From Peptococcaceae bacterium BICA1-7 (GTDB lineage: Bacteria > Bacillota > Desulfotomaculia > Desulfotomaculales > Desulfocucumaceae), in NCBI GenBank assembly GCA_000802095.1, contig JUEB01000026.1, forward strand, positions 310,001 to 374,000: a DNA stretch of 64,000 nucleotides. The letters run 5' to 3'. Positions 36,901 through 44,244 of this stretch are shown here, in pieces. The position numbers and the translations under genes are program-made. The first letter of the stretch is position 1, and each line of letters starts with the position of its first letter. A model generated the notes under the pieces. The model was not told the origin of the DNA. It saw nothing but the letters and a program-made list of their open reading frames with translations, and did not search any database.

Positions 36901-37650
36901 CCCCTGCGAAAAGTCGAGCTTGAACTCCGCCGTGTGCGGTACTCGGACAAAGCCGTTCCTACAAAAGTCGGCAAAGCGGTATAGAATTTTTTTGACTACA
37001 AAAAACTCGTTCTCAGGAATGGTATCCCTTTCAAGGATTTCCCTGATTTCCTTTGCATTTGTTGAAGAAAGAAGTCGGATTGCCATCAGTTCTTTGTCAT
37101 AGACTATTTTATGTGATAATTCCGACGGCACAGAATAACTTTCAGGGTCATCGGGTACAAACGGAATTATGCAGTCGGGAATCTTTGCATTTCTGTACGT
37201 TGAGAAAGATACGGTACCACGTACTGTATCGGCATTTCCTCTGATAATAAATGTAATGCCCATAGAAGACGGCATATATTGTGCGGACAGACCAATCTCC
37301 TCATCCAAGTTCTCATCAGCTGTTTCGTCGAATTCATAGTTGCGCGTATCTGATGTAGGCGTTTCGATTACCACCTCATCTGCCGGCACATCTTCTACGC
37401 TTTCGATATCGGATTCTTCACCGCTTTCACTGATTATCGGCACAGTTTCATCGCTGTCCTGATTGACATGATTGCCTTGCGGGTAGAGTATACCGACCGA
37501 ATAACGGCTGGTAGGGCTACTTGAAATAAGTTCATGCTCGATATCAGGCACGGCAAATTCCGAACCCGGTCCGAGAAGTTCAGACTTAATCAGCTTAATA
37601 TATTCTTCACGAGCGACAATCATTTGCTCTCGAATATCGTTATTTTTCAT
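33979..37650 (-). CDS. drmA: DISARM helicase DrmA
   Basis: 1223 residues, SF2 helicase. The N-terminal ~540 residues start with a typical IKSELLGPGSE...SRYSVGILYPQG segment followed by an acidic stretch (SESGEESDIESVEDVPADE). Helicase motifs: IWFPTGGGKTEAYLGL (Walker A, ~555), IIQDELHLISGALG (Walker B, DELH, ~782), IIASTATIRRA (motif III), NMISVGIDVARLNVML (V) and YIQASSRIGRS (VI, ~1027). CPWCGTKL and a later C-x-C pair may bind zinc. It should translocate on incoming DNA with DrmB. Start overlaps the drmE stop (ATGA). Confidence 0.92.
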   Translation of the reverse strand: MKNNDIREQMIVAREEYIKLIKSELLGPGSEFAVPDIEHELISSSPTSRYSVGILYPQGNHVNQDSDETVPIISESGEESDIESVEDVPADEVVIETPTSDTRNYEFDETADENLDEEIGLSAQYMPSSMGITFIIRGNADTVRGTVSFSTYRNAKIPDCIIPFVPDDPESYSVPSELSHKIVYDKELMAIRLLSSTNAKEIREILERDTIPENEFFVVKKILYRFADFCRNGFVRVPHTAEFKLDFSQGDYIDGNREIDDTTAKVTALRTKISDELWSLTVMLVNDIEEVPAKAHHCIFQPIIEISSANNGFVFVESNPNSDPETMDDEERSLELLYRDKKIYGTGLGVSVDWDINNDGIGKIWSDFFPEAEVPPMSFDLPENDMVSAEKLSMKYLSDLDGTEKGQKISLLKSLVNLYKAWVDGLEKTAKVLDARYQSAASKNIAECKRAYDRMYAGIETLKRNDNAYSAFLLANRSMFMQRVHLGMQSGTANIDRYPEDEQIAELLRNMDYRKADDGDCRWRPFQIAFLLMDINSIVDDESPERDIVDLIWFPTGGGKTEAYLGLTAFTIFYRRLTHSAEAGGTAVIMRYTLRLLAAQQFTRAATLICACEFIRKDCEAKRHIYPSYPLGKEAITIGLWIGDTHIPNRNDDAKYHLNKLLNVKEHYYVRNEKDRHNKFQVLKCPWCGTKLVKDDRDKKLVGKWGYNMRDKHFYMFCPQEDCDFTTQLPIQIIDEELYRNPPTLLFGTVDKFAMLPWDGRIGSFFAVGSDNRTPELIIQDELHLISGALGTIVGLYETAVDAICGQKGTKPKIIASTATIRRAKEQCSVLYNREVVQFPAPGLNSEDSFFACEAEVSYENGVFGRRYVGIMPSGKTKAMTEIRAMAALLQRTYMMVLPDVIKDKLWTLTVYFNSLKDLGKASTLVDDDVKDFIIRTANRMFTSRRLIVGADELTSRVTTTELNETLDKLEKLEYSHENISAKRYASNVLLATNMISVGIDVARLNVMLMVGQPKLTSEYIQASSRIGRSFPGVAFVQYDATKSRDRSHYERFRAYHESFYRFVEPTGATPFSKPARERALHAVLTAILRQRAGLSEDKDAANFDKEYFADIIADIEAFIIERIRSINVRAANGMKDDIEDVKFEIEAFFDEWQKIADECNESGDPKVPFHFGRRYMVSPPTAGAKRLLKQYNSAGQDFAIETLTSMRNVDTQVKGKIVVWEG

Positions 37651-40277
37651 TCAATTACCTCCCAATATGTTATGGGTTTATTTATTAAGTTTATAGGAAC
37701 AGTCACGGTTTCTTCAAGAAGTGAGATTCCGTCCAACTCCAACGTTTCCGATAAACTTTCCACGTTGTCGTACACAACTTCCAGCACACCGCCTTTGGGC
37801 GGTTTATGACCGCTGAGTTTATCCGTAATTGCTTTGCCGATGAGCTCCAATATCTCTTTGCGTTGGTGCCTAACGATACGACACGCTTCAAAATAACTGT
37901 GTGTATCACAGAGAAGATAAGAATCCTGAGTAAGTACAGCTATTTGCTGTAGTGTAATTTCATCTCTCGGACCCACAATATGACTCTCTTCAATGAGCCA
38001 CTGCCTCACAGAAACCTCTTGAAGAGAACTTCCGAGTTTTTGAAGTTCTCTTGAAATGTCTCTATATGAAAACCCGTGATTATGCTTATATTCTCTTAAA
38101 GCCTCTTTCCAATAAACTGATTTTTCAGTGGCATCCAAAACCTCTGCACTTAAGCGTCCTGCGGTCTGCAGACTCTCGTATATATAATCCACCATATTTC
38201 GAGTGTAGTCATCGCGTTTAGTGAATACAAGCTGATCCCCGGCCGAAAGGTCATCTACATCGGTTTCGATTACCGTGCCCTTTATGGAATCGAAAACAAC
38301 TGCGTTGTAGTATTTTGAGAACAATATTTGCTCCCCGCTCACAAATCGTCCTATGGCATATACTTCGGATGTCAGGGTATTTCCAGCGGAACCTGAAACC
38401 CTGGCCACATATTTTCCGATATCGAACGAACTTATTTTACCGATATATTGCTCCAAATCCACTACTTCCTCGGTAAACGCATCCATGTCTTCATCCCCGG
38501 CAATTCCGTCTCTCGAATCTACATCATCAAGCGTATCATCATCAATAACGCCAAGTCTGGAGTTCAGCCTATTCTCAAAGATTACTGCTTTACGCTTTTT
38601 GTGCTTGAACCAGTGCATTTCGCATTCGTAGAGCAAAACAGTAATATCCGCCGCAGCTCGGCATTTCAGTGGGTCGAACCGTTTGCCACTGAAATCCCCG
38701 ACAACTATAACCTCGTCATAACGGTCGGAGTTGTCAAAACGATTTGCGGTGACTATAGTGACATCTTTCCTGTTAAGTGTTTCGTCCGTACCGAGAATAT
38801 CAATGTAGTATGCTTTCGGTACGATAACAGCGATTTTTTGCCCGACAGAAGAATCCAGATGTCGATTAAGTGCATCATGCTTCGGACATCCGACAAAACC
38901 GGATTGATACAGGCATTCTAAGACATCAATGATATATGCACATTGATATTTCACAGACTCTGAATTGTCCGCCAAGTTCCAAAGCTCACGAATCCTCAGT
39001 GCCGGAGAGGATATCCCCGTAATCAGTTTTCCGCCTTTCACGGCTTTTTCCAATACTTCAATCGGAAATACCGCTGTTGTAAACAGATTAAGAAGCGAAT
39101 GTGAGGTAATTAAAAAACTGTTTTTGGCGGCATCGTTCCATTCGGATTTTTTTATTATGTATAGTGCTTCTCTGGCTTTGCGTAAATCTTCCCACGAGCA
39201 ACCGCCGTCAACAAATATGGTTGTAACAGAGTTATTAACGATATTTTCAATTTGTCGGTCAAGTTCAACGGTCAAAGCGTTTGTTTCCTGCGGTGGCAAG
39301 GAATTTTGCAGCAGGAATTCCTTAGTACAGGCAAACACTGAAGCATCTTCTTGCGATTCAATAATACCTTCCGCACATTCGGAATCGATTCCGGCTGCAA
39401 TATGGGCAAACTTAATAGACTTTCTTCCAAGCAAGTCTATTAACTCAGAACCGCCTTTTGCCGCGGCATCGGCGCCGGTAATAATTAATCCAACAGTCTT
39501 GTTCCCACGCTTATCAAGCACCAAATCGCGAGCAGTCGAAACCTTGCCCGTTATTTTTAATACCGGCTCGGTTTTAGCGGGATTGCTACCGTACAGATAT
39601 TCTTCACCGCTGTCGGAAAAGTACGATGCCGTGACTATATCAAGCAGTCCTATGTTTTTACCGTTCCCGTAAACAATACGTATCCCTTTGGATAAGCGGT
39701 CAAACGTACCTCGTTCGGCGACGATAACAGTCGAAACACCCGTGATACTCGGAACTTCAGATGCGGCAACTCCCAATATGTGAGAAATAAAGTCGGCTCT
39801 ATTGGTATCCTTTCGTTTGATTCCCCTACCATCAGTCACATCAGAAGCGCCGAAGTAAGGTCTGATAAGGCTTTTATTAGTGTCGAACAGAACCCATATA
39901 GTGGTTTTCCCGTTTTTGCCGCGCCCATCCTGCTCTAATACCAAGTATTGCTTTCCGTCTCTAAATTCCGAACCGCACCAACGATAACGTTCGTTCCTGT
40001 ATAGAACCATATTACCTACATTCAGTGAAGCAATGATTGATTCGGCATCAGTCTCATCTAACGATACACACGCTAATGCCGCTGTAATAAAGGAAACGAT
40101 GTCAAAGCACACCGAACCGGTATGTAACGCCACGCTGACGGAGTGACCATCATTGGAAATCGAGGACGTAAAAAAGTCAGCATACTTCTTTATAATCCGC
40201 TCTTTGGATATGAGCGAATTTTCAAAGTAGATGTCGCACCTGTCAGTCAGACGGAACAGTACCTGTTCGTTCGTCAC
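37647..40277 (-). CDS. drmE: DrmE-like protein of class-2 DISARM
   Basis: 876 residues, called DrmE from its size and place between a C5-methyltransferase and drmA; sequence motifs alone would not name it. Visible: alternating hydrophobic strands and acidic ends of an ATPase-like core (TVGLIITGADAAAKGG, TTIFVDGGCSWEDLRKA, SFLITSHSLLNLF, KLITGISSPALRI, DEVIVVGDFSGKRFDPLK), suggesting a degenerate SF1-like helicase fold without a clear Walker A. An acidic segment DDDTLDDVDSRDGIAGDEDM sits near residue 590. The C-terminal ~170 residues (SYRDISRELQKLGSSLQEVSVRQ) look helical and possibly DNA binding. Overlaps both neighbours by 4 bases, so expression is tightly coupled. Confidence 0.7.
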   Translation of the reverse strand: MTNEQVLFRLTDRCDIYFENSLISKERIIKKYADFFTSSISNDGHSVSVALHTGSVCFDIVSFITAALACVSLDETDAESIIASLNVGNMVLYRNERYRWCGSEFRDGKQYLVLEQDGRGKNGKTTIWVLFDTNKSLIRPYFGASDVTDGRGIKRKDTNRADFISHILGVAASEVPSITGVSTVIVAERGTFDRLSKGIRIVYGNGKNIGLLDIVTASYFSDSGEEYLYGSNPAKTEPVLKITGKVSTARDLVLDKRGNKTVGLIITGADAAAKGGSELIDLLGRKSIKFAHIAAGIDSECAEGIIESQEDASVFACTKEFLLQNSLPPQETNALTVELDRQIENIVNNSVTTIFVDGGCSWEDLRKAREALYIIKKSEWNDAAKNSFLITSHSLLNLFTTAVFPIEVLEKAVKGGKLITGISSPALRIRELWNLADNSESVKYQCAYIIDVLECLYQSGFVGCPKHDALNRHLDSSVGQKIAVIVPKAYYIDILGTDETLNRKDVTIVTANRFDNSDRYDEVIVVGDFSGKRFDPLKCRAAADITVLLYECEMHWFKHKKRKAVIFENRLNSRLGVIDDDTLDDVDSRDGIAGDEDMDAFTEEVVDLEQYIGKISSFDIGKYVARVSGSAGNTLTSEVYAIGRFVSGEQILFSKYYNAVVFDSIKGTVIETDVDDLSAGDQLVFTKRDDYTRNMVDYIYESLQTAGRLSAEVLDATEKSVYWKEALREYKHNHGFSYRDISRELQKLGSSLQEVSVRQWLIEESHIVGPRDEITLQQIAVLTQDSYLLCDTHSYFEACRIVRHQRKEILELIGKAITDKLSGHKPPKGGVLEVVYDNVESLSETLELDGISLLEETVTVPINLINKPITYWEVIE

Positions 40278-41839
40278 GGCATAATTACCTCCGCAGTTTT
40301 ATCCGGTTCGCAGAGCGTTTCAAGGCAGGAACGCATAAAGCGAGCCATCTCTTCTATGGCGGGTATAGTCACCGAGTTGCCGAATTGCTTATATTTTTGG
40401 ACATCGGGTACCCCGTCCGGGAATGAAAACCCTTCGACTCCTTCTTCATCTAAAAAAGCATAATTGATAAAACCTTGAAGTTTCCCCCATTCGGTCGGTG
40501 TCATTACTCTTATGCCTTTATCGTTAAGCGGTGTCTTTTTGCCTCTAATTTCAATTCCTGCAATATCGTCACGCGGGTCGTATATCAAATTGCGCTCTCT
40601 GCCGGAGCCGCCTGTTGCCAGTAAGGTGTTGGCCACGGGCGAATCTATGCCTTCTTCGTTTACAATTCTGTATCCGAAACCATACCCTTTTCCTTCTTGC
40701 CTTTCTCGGTGTTTTATCAATGTTTCGAGGTATCCCGAAGCCATGTAATATCTCGGCTCAACATCATGTTCAAGTACATCATTGAGGTTGTTGTAAAGCG
40801 AGCGTTCACGTCCCTTCGGCAATTCCGAAGGTAGTGCCAGCAATCTCTCCATTCTGAATCGTTCCCTGTCAAAACCGATTATATATGTTCTGGGACGGTT
40901 CTGAGGTACACCGAAGTTTCTGGAATTCCTCACGAAATCTTTCGGATTATATGTAAGTGTGCCGGTTCCCGTGGCAGAAACGCCGATAACTTTGTATTTC
41001 AACTCGATTTCCAGAGTTTCGATTATTTTTCTGAATGTCTTTCCGTTGTCACGTGTAACTAAGTGGTCAACATTTTCCAAGAAGAATGCGCTCGGTCGGG
41101 TGCGTTTGATAATCTCGGCAATATGGAAAAAGATTTTTCCCTTCTCTTCATTTTCAAATCCTTCTCCGAGACCGACACTACTGAACGTCTGGCAAGGAAA
41201 CCCGGCAAATAAAATATCATATACGGTATTATCAACGACTTGTTTGAACGCTTCCGACATTAAGTCATTATGCGGATTCTCTCCGAACAGATGCTCATAG
41301 GTCATGCAAGCGTATTTGTCAATTTCGGCAGATAACACGTTTGTAAAACCGCCGATACGCTCAAACCCACGACGGATACCGCCTATACCGGCACAAAGGT
41401 CTATTGTTCTAAACGGCATTTGCGGGTATATTCGCAACAGATTCTCTACTTCATCGGCGCATTCGGCGATGTCATTCTCGATTCGCTTTCCCCAAAAACG
41501 CAGAACCGTCCATCCATCGGATTGCAGTTTATCGGTGACTTCCTTATCCCGCACGATGTTCTTTTCAATTTTAGGAATCCAGAAATCGTGATTGCTTTTG
41601 ATTTCGCTTTTTGCATGTTCCCAATCGTATCCATGCCAGAATTCACTGTCACAGAATACAGCGACTTTCCGCGCCGCGAAAACGAAGTCGGGTTTTCCGA
41701 AAACGGATTTGTCGTTCCTCGTATAGGTTGTTAAACCGCGACGGTCAAATTCAGCACAGAGTGCGTTCTCAAGAGACGAGTCTCTGTTGCGCACGCGGCT
41801 CATATTGTAGCTGATTTGCTCTTTTGTTTTTCGAGCCAC
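40274..41839 (-). CDS. Fused Vsr-type endonuclease / C5-cytosine methyltransferase (DrmMII-like)
   Basis: 521 residues in one open frame. Residues ~1-135 are Vsr-like: ISYNMSRVRNRDSSLENAL, GKPDFVFAARKVAVFCDSEF with D51, FWHGYDW, DFWIPKIEKNIVRDKEV and GWTVLRFWG. The T-H of E. coli Vsr is C-D here and the zinc ligands are missing, as in many Firmicutes relatives. Residues ~143-521 are a complete C5-methyltransferase: DLCAGIGGIRRGFE (I), FAGFPCQTFSSVG with catalytic C216 (IV), FFLENVDHL (VI), QNRPRTYIIGF (VIII) and QFGNSVTIPAIEEMA (X). In class-2 DISARM this enzyme marks host DNA. GTG start behind GTGAGG. Confidence 0.9.
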   Translation of the reverse strand: MARKTKEQISYNMSRVRNRDSSLENALCAEFDRRGLTTYTRNDKSVFGKPDFVFAARKVAVFCDSEFWHGYDWEHAKSEIKSNHDFWIPKIEKNIVRDKEVTDKLQSDGWTVLRFWGKRIENDIAECADEVENLLRIYPQMPFRTIDLCAGIGGIRRGFERIGGFTNVLSAEIDKYACMTYEHLFGENPHNDLMSEAFKQVVDNTVYDILFAGFPCQTFSSVGLGEGFENEEKGKIFFHIAEIIKRTRPSAFFLENVDHLVTRDNGKTFRKIIETLEIELKYKVIGVSATGTGTLTYNPKDFVRNSRNFGVPQNRPRTYIIGFDRERFRMERLLALPSELPKGRERSLYNNLNDVLEHDVEPRYYMASGYLETLIKHRERQEGKGYGFGYRIVNEEGIDSPVANTLLATGGSGRERNLIYDPRDDIAGIEIRGKKTPLNDKGIRVMTPTEWGKLQGFINYAFLDEEGVEGFSFPDGVPDVQKYKQFGNSVTIPAIEEMARFMRSCLETLCEPDKTAEVIMP

Positions 41840-41850
41840 AGCGCATTACC

Positions 41851-42012
41851 TCACTTTCTATAAATCTGCGGACTTACCTGTTCCCCAGCGGAGAGCGGGT
41901 TGTCATTCTGCTTGTTCGCTATCCAACGACCGTTTTTTGCCGTACCGATGCGCTCCACTAAGCCCGCTTTTTCATTTATCAGGAATAATTTCCATAATGT
42001 CGCCGATGTCAC
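41851..42012 (-). CDS. Possible 53-residue protein or gene remnant between regulator and methyltransferase
   Basis: Reading from GTG 42012 in another frame than the regulator gives 53 codons ending 11 bases before the methyltransferase start; the downstream part reads INEKAGLVERIGTAKNGRWI and looks like the wing of a winged-helix domain. The first ~14 codons overlap the 3' end of the XRE gene. No clear ribosome site. It may be a truncated tail left by a rearrangement or a small regulator; unproven. Confidence 0.3.
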   Translation of the reverse strand: MTSATLWKLFLINEKAGLVERIGTAKNGRWIANKQNDNPLSAGEQVSPQIYRK

Positions 42013-42178
42013 AGTTCAACGCAGAGCAAATTTTCATGAGCACTGTCGTTGTAACAGGTTCATCATGCCCAAGCTTTGTTATTAAGCTGGCACTGATATT
42101 TGCGGCAGCTTGTAAATCCTTTTTCTTCATTTTTTTATCTATTAGTAGCTTCCACAATTTGTTGTAGCTTACAGCCAC
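41972..42178 (-). CDS. XRE-family helix-turn-helix regulator of the DISARM operon
   Basis: 68 residues. NKLWKLLIDKKMKKKDLQAA, then ISASLITKLGHDEPVTTTVL and MKICSALNCDIGDIMEI is a complete Cro/C1-type HTH of the short YozG-like kind. GTG start behind GAGGTGAA. First gene of the minus-strand operon and divergent from the conjugative-element genes, it probably represses its own promoter and the defence genes (inference). Confidence 0.9.
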   Translation of the reverse strand: MAVSYNKLWKLLIDKKMKKKDLQAAANISASLITKLGHDEPVTTTVLMKICSALNCDIGDIMEIIPDK

Positions 42179-42207
42179 GGTTATTCACCTCAACATAAGT
42201 TTGTTTG

Positions 42208-42216
42208 ATTATATCA
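42208..42216 (-). promoter_or_regulatory. Extended -10 promoter element of the DISARM operon
   Basis: TGATATAAT on the minus strand, an extended -10 with no clear -35, about 30 bases upstream of the XRE gene start. It would also drive the defence genes unless there is an internal promoter. Confidence 0.6.
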
Positions 42217-42340
42217 CACATATCGCTCAAATGAACGCATTTTCACATAATTAAACTAAAATTGCTGTTTTTGTATAATAAAAAGATAGCTATCTCCGTA
42301 TGATTGTGGTATCGTGTGTTGCTGAGAGGAGGCGGTACGC

Positions 42341-42655
42341 ATGAACAATATTCTCATAGCATTATAGGACCACTTCTACCGTCAGCCGGAAAACACGCCA
42401 CAGGAAGAAAGAATCAAAGCAAACCACCAGTTATTGCGTCAGCGTCTTAGCAGCCGAAATCGCAAGCTGGTGCTGCGGATCATTGATGACAAAGACCTGA
42501 TCTGCTCGGATGTTTCGTTAGACAGCTTCATTTACGGCTTCCGGCTGGCGTGGCAGATTGCATATCAAATACAAACTTACGACGGGTGTTCGGATTGCAG
42601 CCAAAGAGCTGAGCCAAATACCCGTCAGTTATTTTACAAGGAGGAATTGAAATGA
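42341..42655 (+). pseudogene. DUF6809-like small protein with amber stop at codon 9
   Basis: From ATG 42341 behind a strong GAGAGGAGG, the frame reads MNNILIAL, then TAG, then DHFYRQPENTPQEERIKANH and KLVLRIIDDKDLICSDVSLD, SFIYGFRLAWQIAYQI, continuing open to 42655. This resembles the DUF6809 proteins of Firmicutes conjugative elements, where a tyrosine (LYDHFY) is expected at codon 9. A single substitution would explain it. A downstream TTG at 42434 could give a truncated product. The stop overlaps the next ATG. Confidence 0.75.
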
Positions 42656-43341
42656 AGAAGCAAATTATCGCTGGAATAGCCATTATCGCCTGTGTCGCGT
42701 TGTGTGCCGCTGTGTGGCCTCGGAGCGCTGAGGTCGAGGATTTACCCGTCGAGCCGATAAAAACCGCCGTAACCTCCGAAATTGAGGCAAACCCAAAAGA
42801 AGCACCGCCAATTATTCTCTCTGCTGATGATTCAGAGGTTGTCGCAGAAAGCGAATCACCGAAAACTGAGGCAATAGCGGCAGAAGAAAAAACCGAACCG
42901 ATGCCACCCACTGAGCCTGTATCAGAAACAGCGTCAATACCATCGGCAACTCCCAAAACGTCAGCACAACCTTCATCCAATTCCAAGTCAGGCGACAGAG
43001 CCATCATCGACGGTAAACCGCATATGTGGATACCCGGATTCGGGTGGATTGAAGATGAAGGCGGCGGGAGTATCGGCATAGTCGTTGACGGCAAAGGCGA
43101 TATCAATAAGCAGGTCGGCGTCATGGGTGGAGGCAGCACGACAGTCGGAAATCCCGGCGACGAGCTTACCGGGCATAAGGTTGGCATAATGGGCGGGGAC
43201 AGCGGCGGTACTGTCGCCGAGGATATGTATGAGAACGGACATAAAATAGGGATTATGGGTGGCAGCAAATCGCCAGCGAAAGAAACAACTCCTCCGGAAT
43301 CAGTACAACTGGAGCCAGTCGATGGCGAAATTCTCATATAG
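42652..43341 (+). CDS. DUF6550-like secreted/anchored protein of conjugative-element type
   Basis: 229 residues. An N-terminal hydrophobic helix (IIAGIAIIACVALCAAVW) is followed by ~100 residues rich in E, P, S, T and A, then MWIPGFGWIEDEGGGS, the hallmark of DUF6550 proteins. The C terminus has three copies of a K-V-G-I-M-G-G-type motif (QVGVMGG, KVGIMGG, KIGIMGG) about 25 residues apart. Function unknown; these proteins travel with Firmicutes integrative conjugative elements. Strong ribosome site AAGGAGGAATTG. Confidence 0.75.
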   Translation: MKKQIIAGIAIIACVALCAAVWPRSAEVEDLPVEPIKTAVTSEIEANPKEAPPIILSADDSEVVAESESPKTEAIAAEEKTEPMPPTEPVSETASIPSATPKTSAQPSSNSKSGDRAIIDGKPHMWIPGFGWIEDEGGGSIGIVVDGKGDINKQVGVMGGGSTTVGNPGDELTGHKVGIMGGDSGGTVAEDMYENGHKIGIMGGSKSPAKETTPPESVQLEPVDGEILI

Positions 43342-43417
43342 TGATATCGGCGTCGTCGGAGCATTTGCAGAAGAAGCCGAGAAAATAGCCGAACAACGGC
43401 AGAGGCAGACAGCTTAA
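43322..43417 (+). CDS. 31-residue ORF overlapping the DUF6550-like gene
   Basis: ATG 43322 lies inside the end of the previous gene and encodes MAKFSYSDIGVVGAFAEEAE and a short charged tail EKIAEQRQRQTA. Composition is protein-like and translation could be coupled. It may be the intact start of a larger mobile-element gene that was cut at the island edge. Confidence 0.45.
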   Translation: MAKFSYSDIGVVGAFAEEAEKIAEQRQRQTA

Positions 43418-43432
43418 TCTGCTGTCTGCCTC
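43402..43432. terminator. 12-bp perfect hairpin at the right island edge
   Basis: GAGGCAGACAGC / GCTGTCTGCCTC with a 7-base loop. It begins within the last codons of the 31-residue ORF. No T run follows on either strand, so terminator function is only likely; it could be a recombination or protein-binding site. Confidence 0.5.
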
Positions 43433-43527
43433 ACCCAATATCCACGGTTCATAAAATGTCCCTATGGAAATGCGCCTAATGAACCCCCTCTTCGCTCTGC
43501 CTGATACTACAAAGTTGCTTTTAGTAT

Positions 43528-43899
43528 CTAATGCCTCTGTCCGTTATGTATTTCAAAGCTCCAGTTCAGACCATAATTATTGTCCCAGTTTTGGGCGTTA
43601 TCCCTGAAACAAAAATTAAATCTTTTTAAATCCGGAATCTCAAGAGTTTTTACCCAGCCCCAGCCTGTCCTGGACATCTTCATATCAGAAACATCATTCC
43701 ATACCCTGGAGTCTCCATAGCCAACGTGCAGGTACACCTGCTGGGCGCCTCCCCGGGCAAGAAGGCCGTAATAAAGCACTGTTATCTCTTCCCCCGCGGT
43801 TATGGGTGTAGGGTCTACCACCACTCCCTGGGGATAATCAGCCTCATACATAGCCCTGAGCCTGGCCTGATGCTCACCGAAGTTGGACGGGTGAGCCAT
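43528..43899 (-). CDS. Stand-alone starch-binding module (CBM25-like)
   Basis: 123 residues. VVVDPTPITAGEEITVLYYG, GGAQQVYLHVGYGDSRVWND, MSRTGWGWVKTLEIPDL and FNFCFRDNAQNWDNNYGLNW are the pattern of a family-25 carbohydrate-binding module, with aromatic residues for alpha-glucan binding. No signal peptide or catalytic domain, so a cytosolic glycogen-associated protein is likely, fitting the glucan cluster at 19.7-26 kb. Start ATG behind GGAGGGAGGTGG. Confidence 0.8.
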   Translation of the reverse strand: MAHPSNFGEHQARLRAMYEADYPQGVVVDPTPITAGEEITVLYYGLLARGGAQQVYLHVGYGDSRVWNDVSDMKMSRTGWGWVKTLEIPDLKRFNFCFRDNAQNWDNNYGLNWSFEIHNGQRH

Positions 43900-44110
43900 A
43901 TTTTTCCACCTCCCTCCAGCATTTATTATTGCTATTATTTTTTAATGCCTTTTATTTTATTCAGCGGAATGGGGACACACCTGCTGAAGATTGGGTATTC
44001 CTTTGTGGACAGGAATGTCCCCGATCGGGGTGGCTTTATCGGAAATGACACTGTCTGGGATATAACCCATGTTCTAGCTTTCGGGATCGGAGGAATGTCC
44101 CCGATATGTA
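43900..44110. repeat. Gap with GGAATGTCCCC-type repeats
   Basis: The 15-base sequence AGGAATGTCCCCGAT occurs at 44011-44025 and again at 44091-44105, exactly 80 bases apart; nearby are GGGGACACACC and TGGACAGGAATGTCCCC (a palindrome). Such GGGGACA/TGTCCCC motifs are typical of REP-like dispersed repeats. No convincing gene is seen in this gap. Confidence 0.6.
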
Positions 44111-44113
44111 ACA

Positions 44114-44138
44114 AAACACCGCCTCGCAGGCGGTGTTT
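44114..44138. terminator. Terminator after the isocitrate dehydrogenase-type gene
   Basis: Perfect 11-bp stem AAACACCGCCT / AGGCGGTGTTT with a CGC loop, about 105 bases past the stop codon of the gene at 44245; short T runs on both sides. Confidence 0.75.
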
Positions 44139-44170
44139 AACTGTAACATTCGGCGAAATTTATTATCATA

Positions 44171-44244
44171 TGAGGAATGCCCAAACAATTCTGGCTTCTG
44201 AATTCTGAATTCTGGATTCCGACAGTTTTTTCACTCAGTATCAG
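44171..44244 (+). repeat. Intergenic repeat element, copy 7 (ATTCTGAATTCTG type)
   Basis: ATGAGGAATGCCCAAACAAT, then TCTGAATTCTGAATTCTGGA, TTCCGACAG and ACTCAGTATCAGCT. The left motif GGAATGCCCAAAC and the right motif CAGTATNAGC match the other copies. It ends at the stop codon of the isocitrate dehydrogenase-type gene. Confidence 0.8.

Noticed and set aside
31900-43527. Direct repeats (att sites) flanking the accessory island
   Set aside because: No identical stretch of useful length was found by eye at both edges; borders remain undefined.
43726-44208. 160-codon plus-strand frame
   Set aside because: It runs antisense to the CBM25-like gene and then through REP-like repeats and a terminator hairpin; no recognisable protein features.
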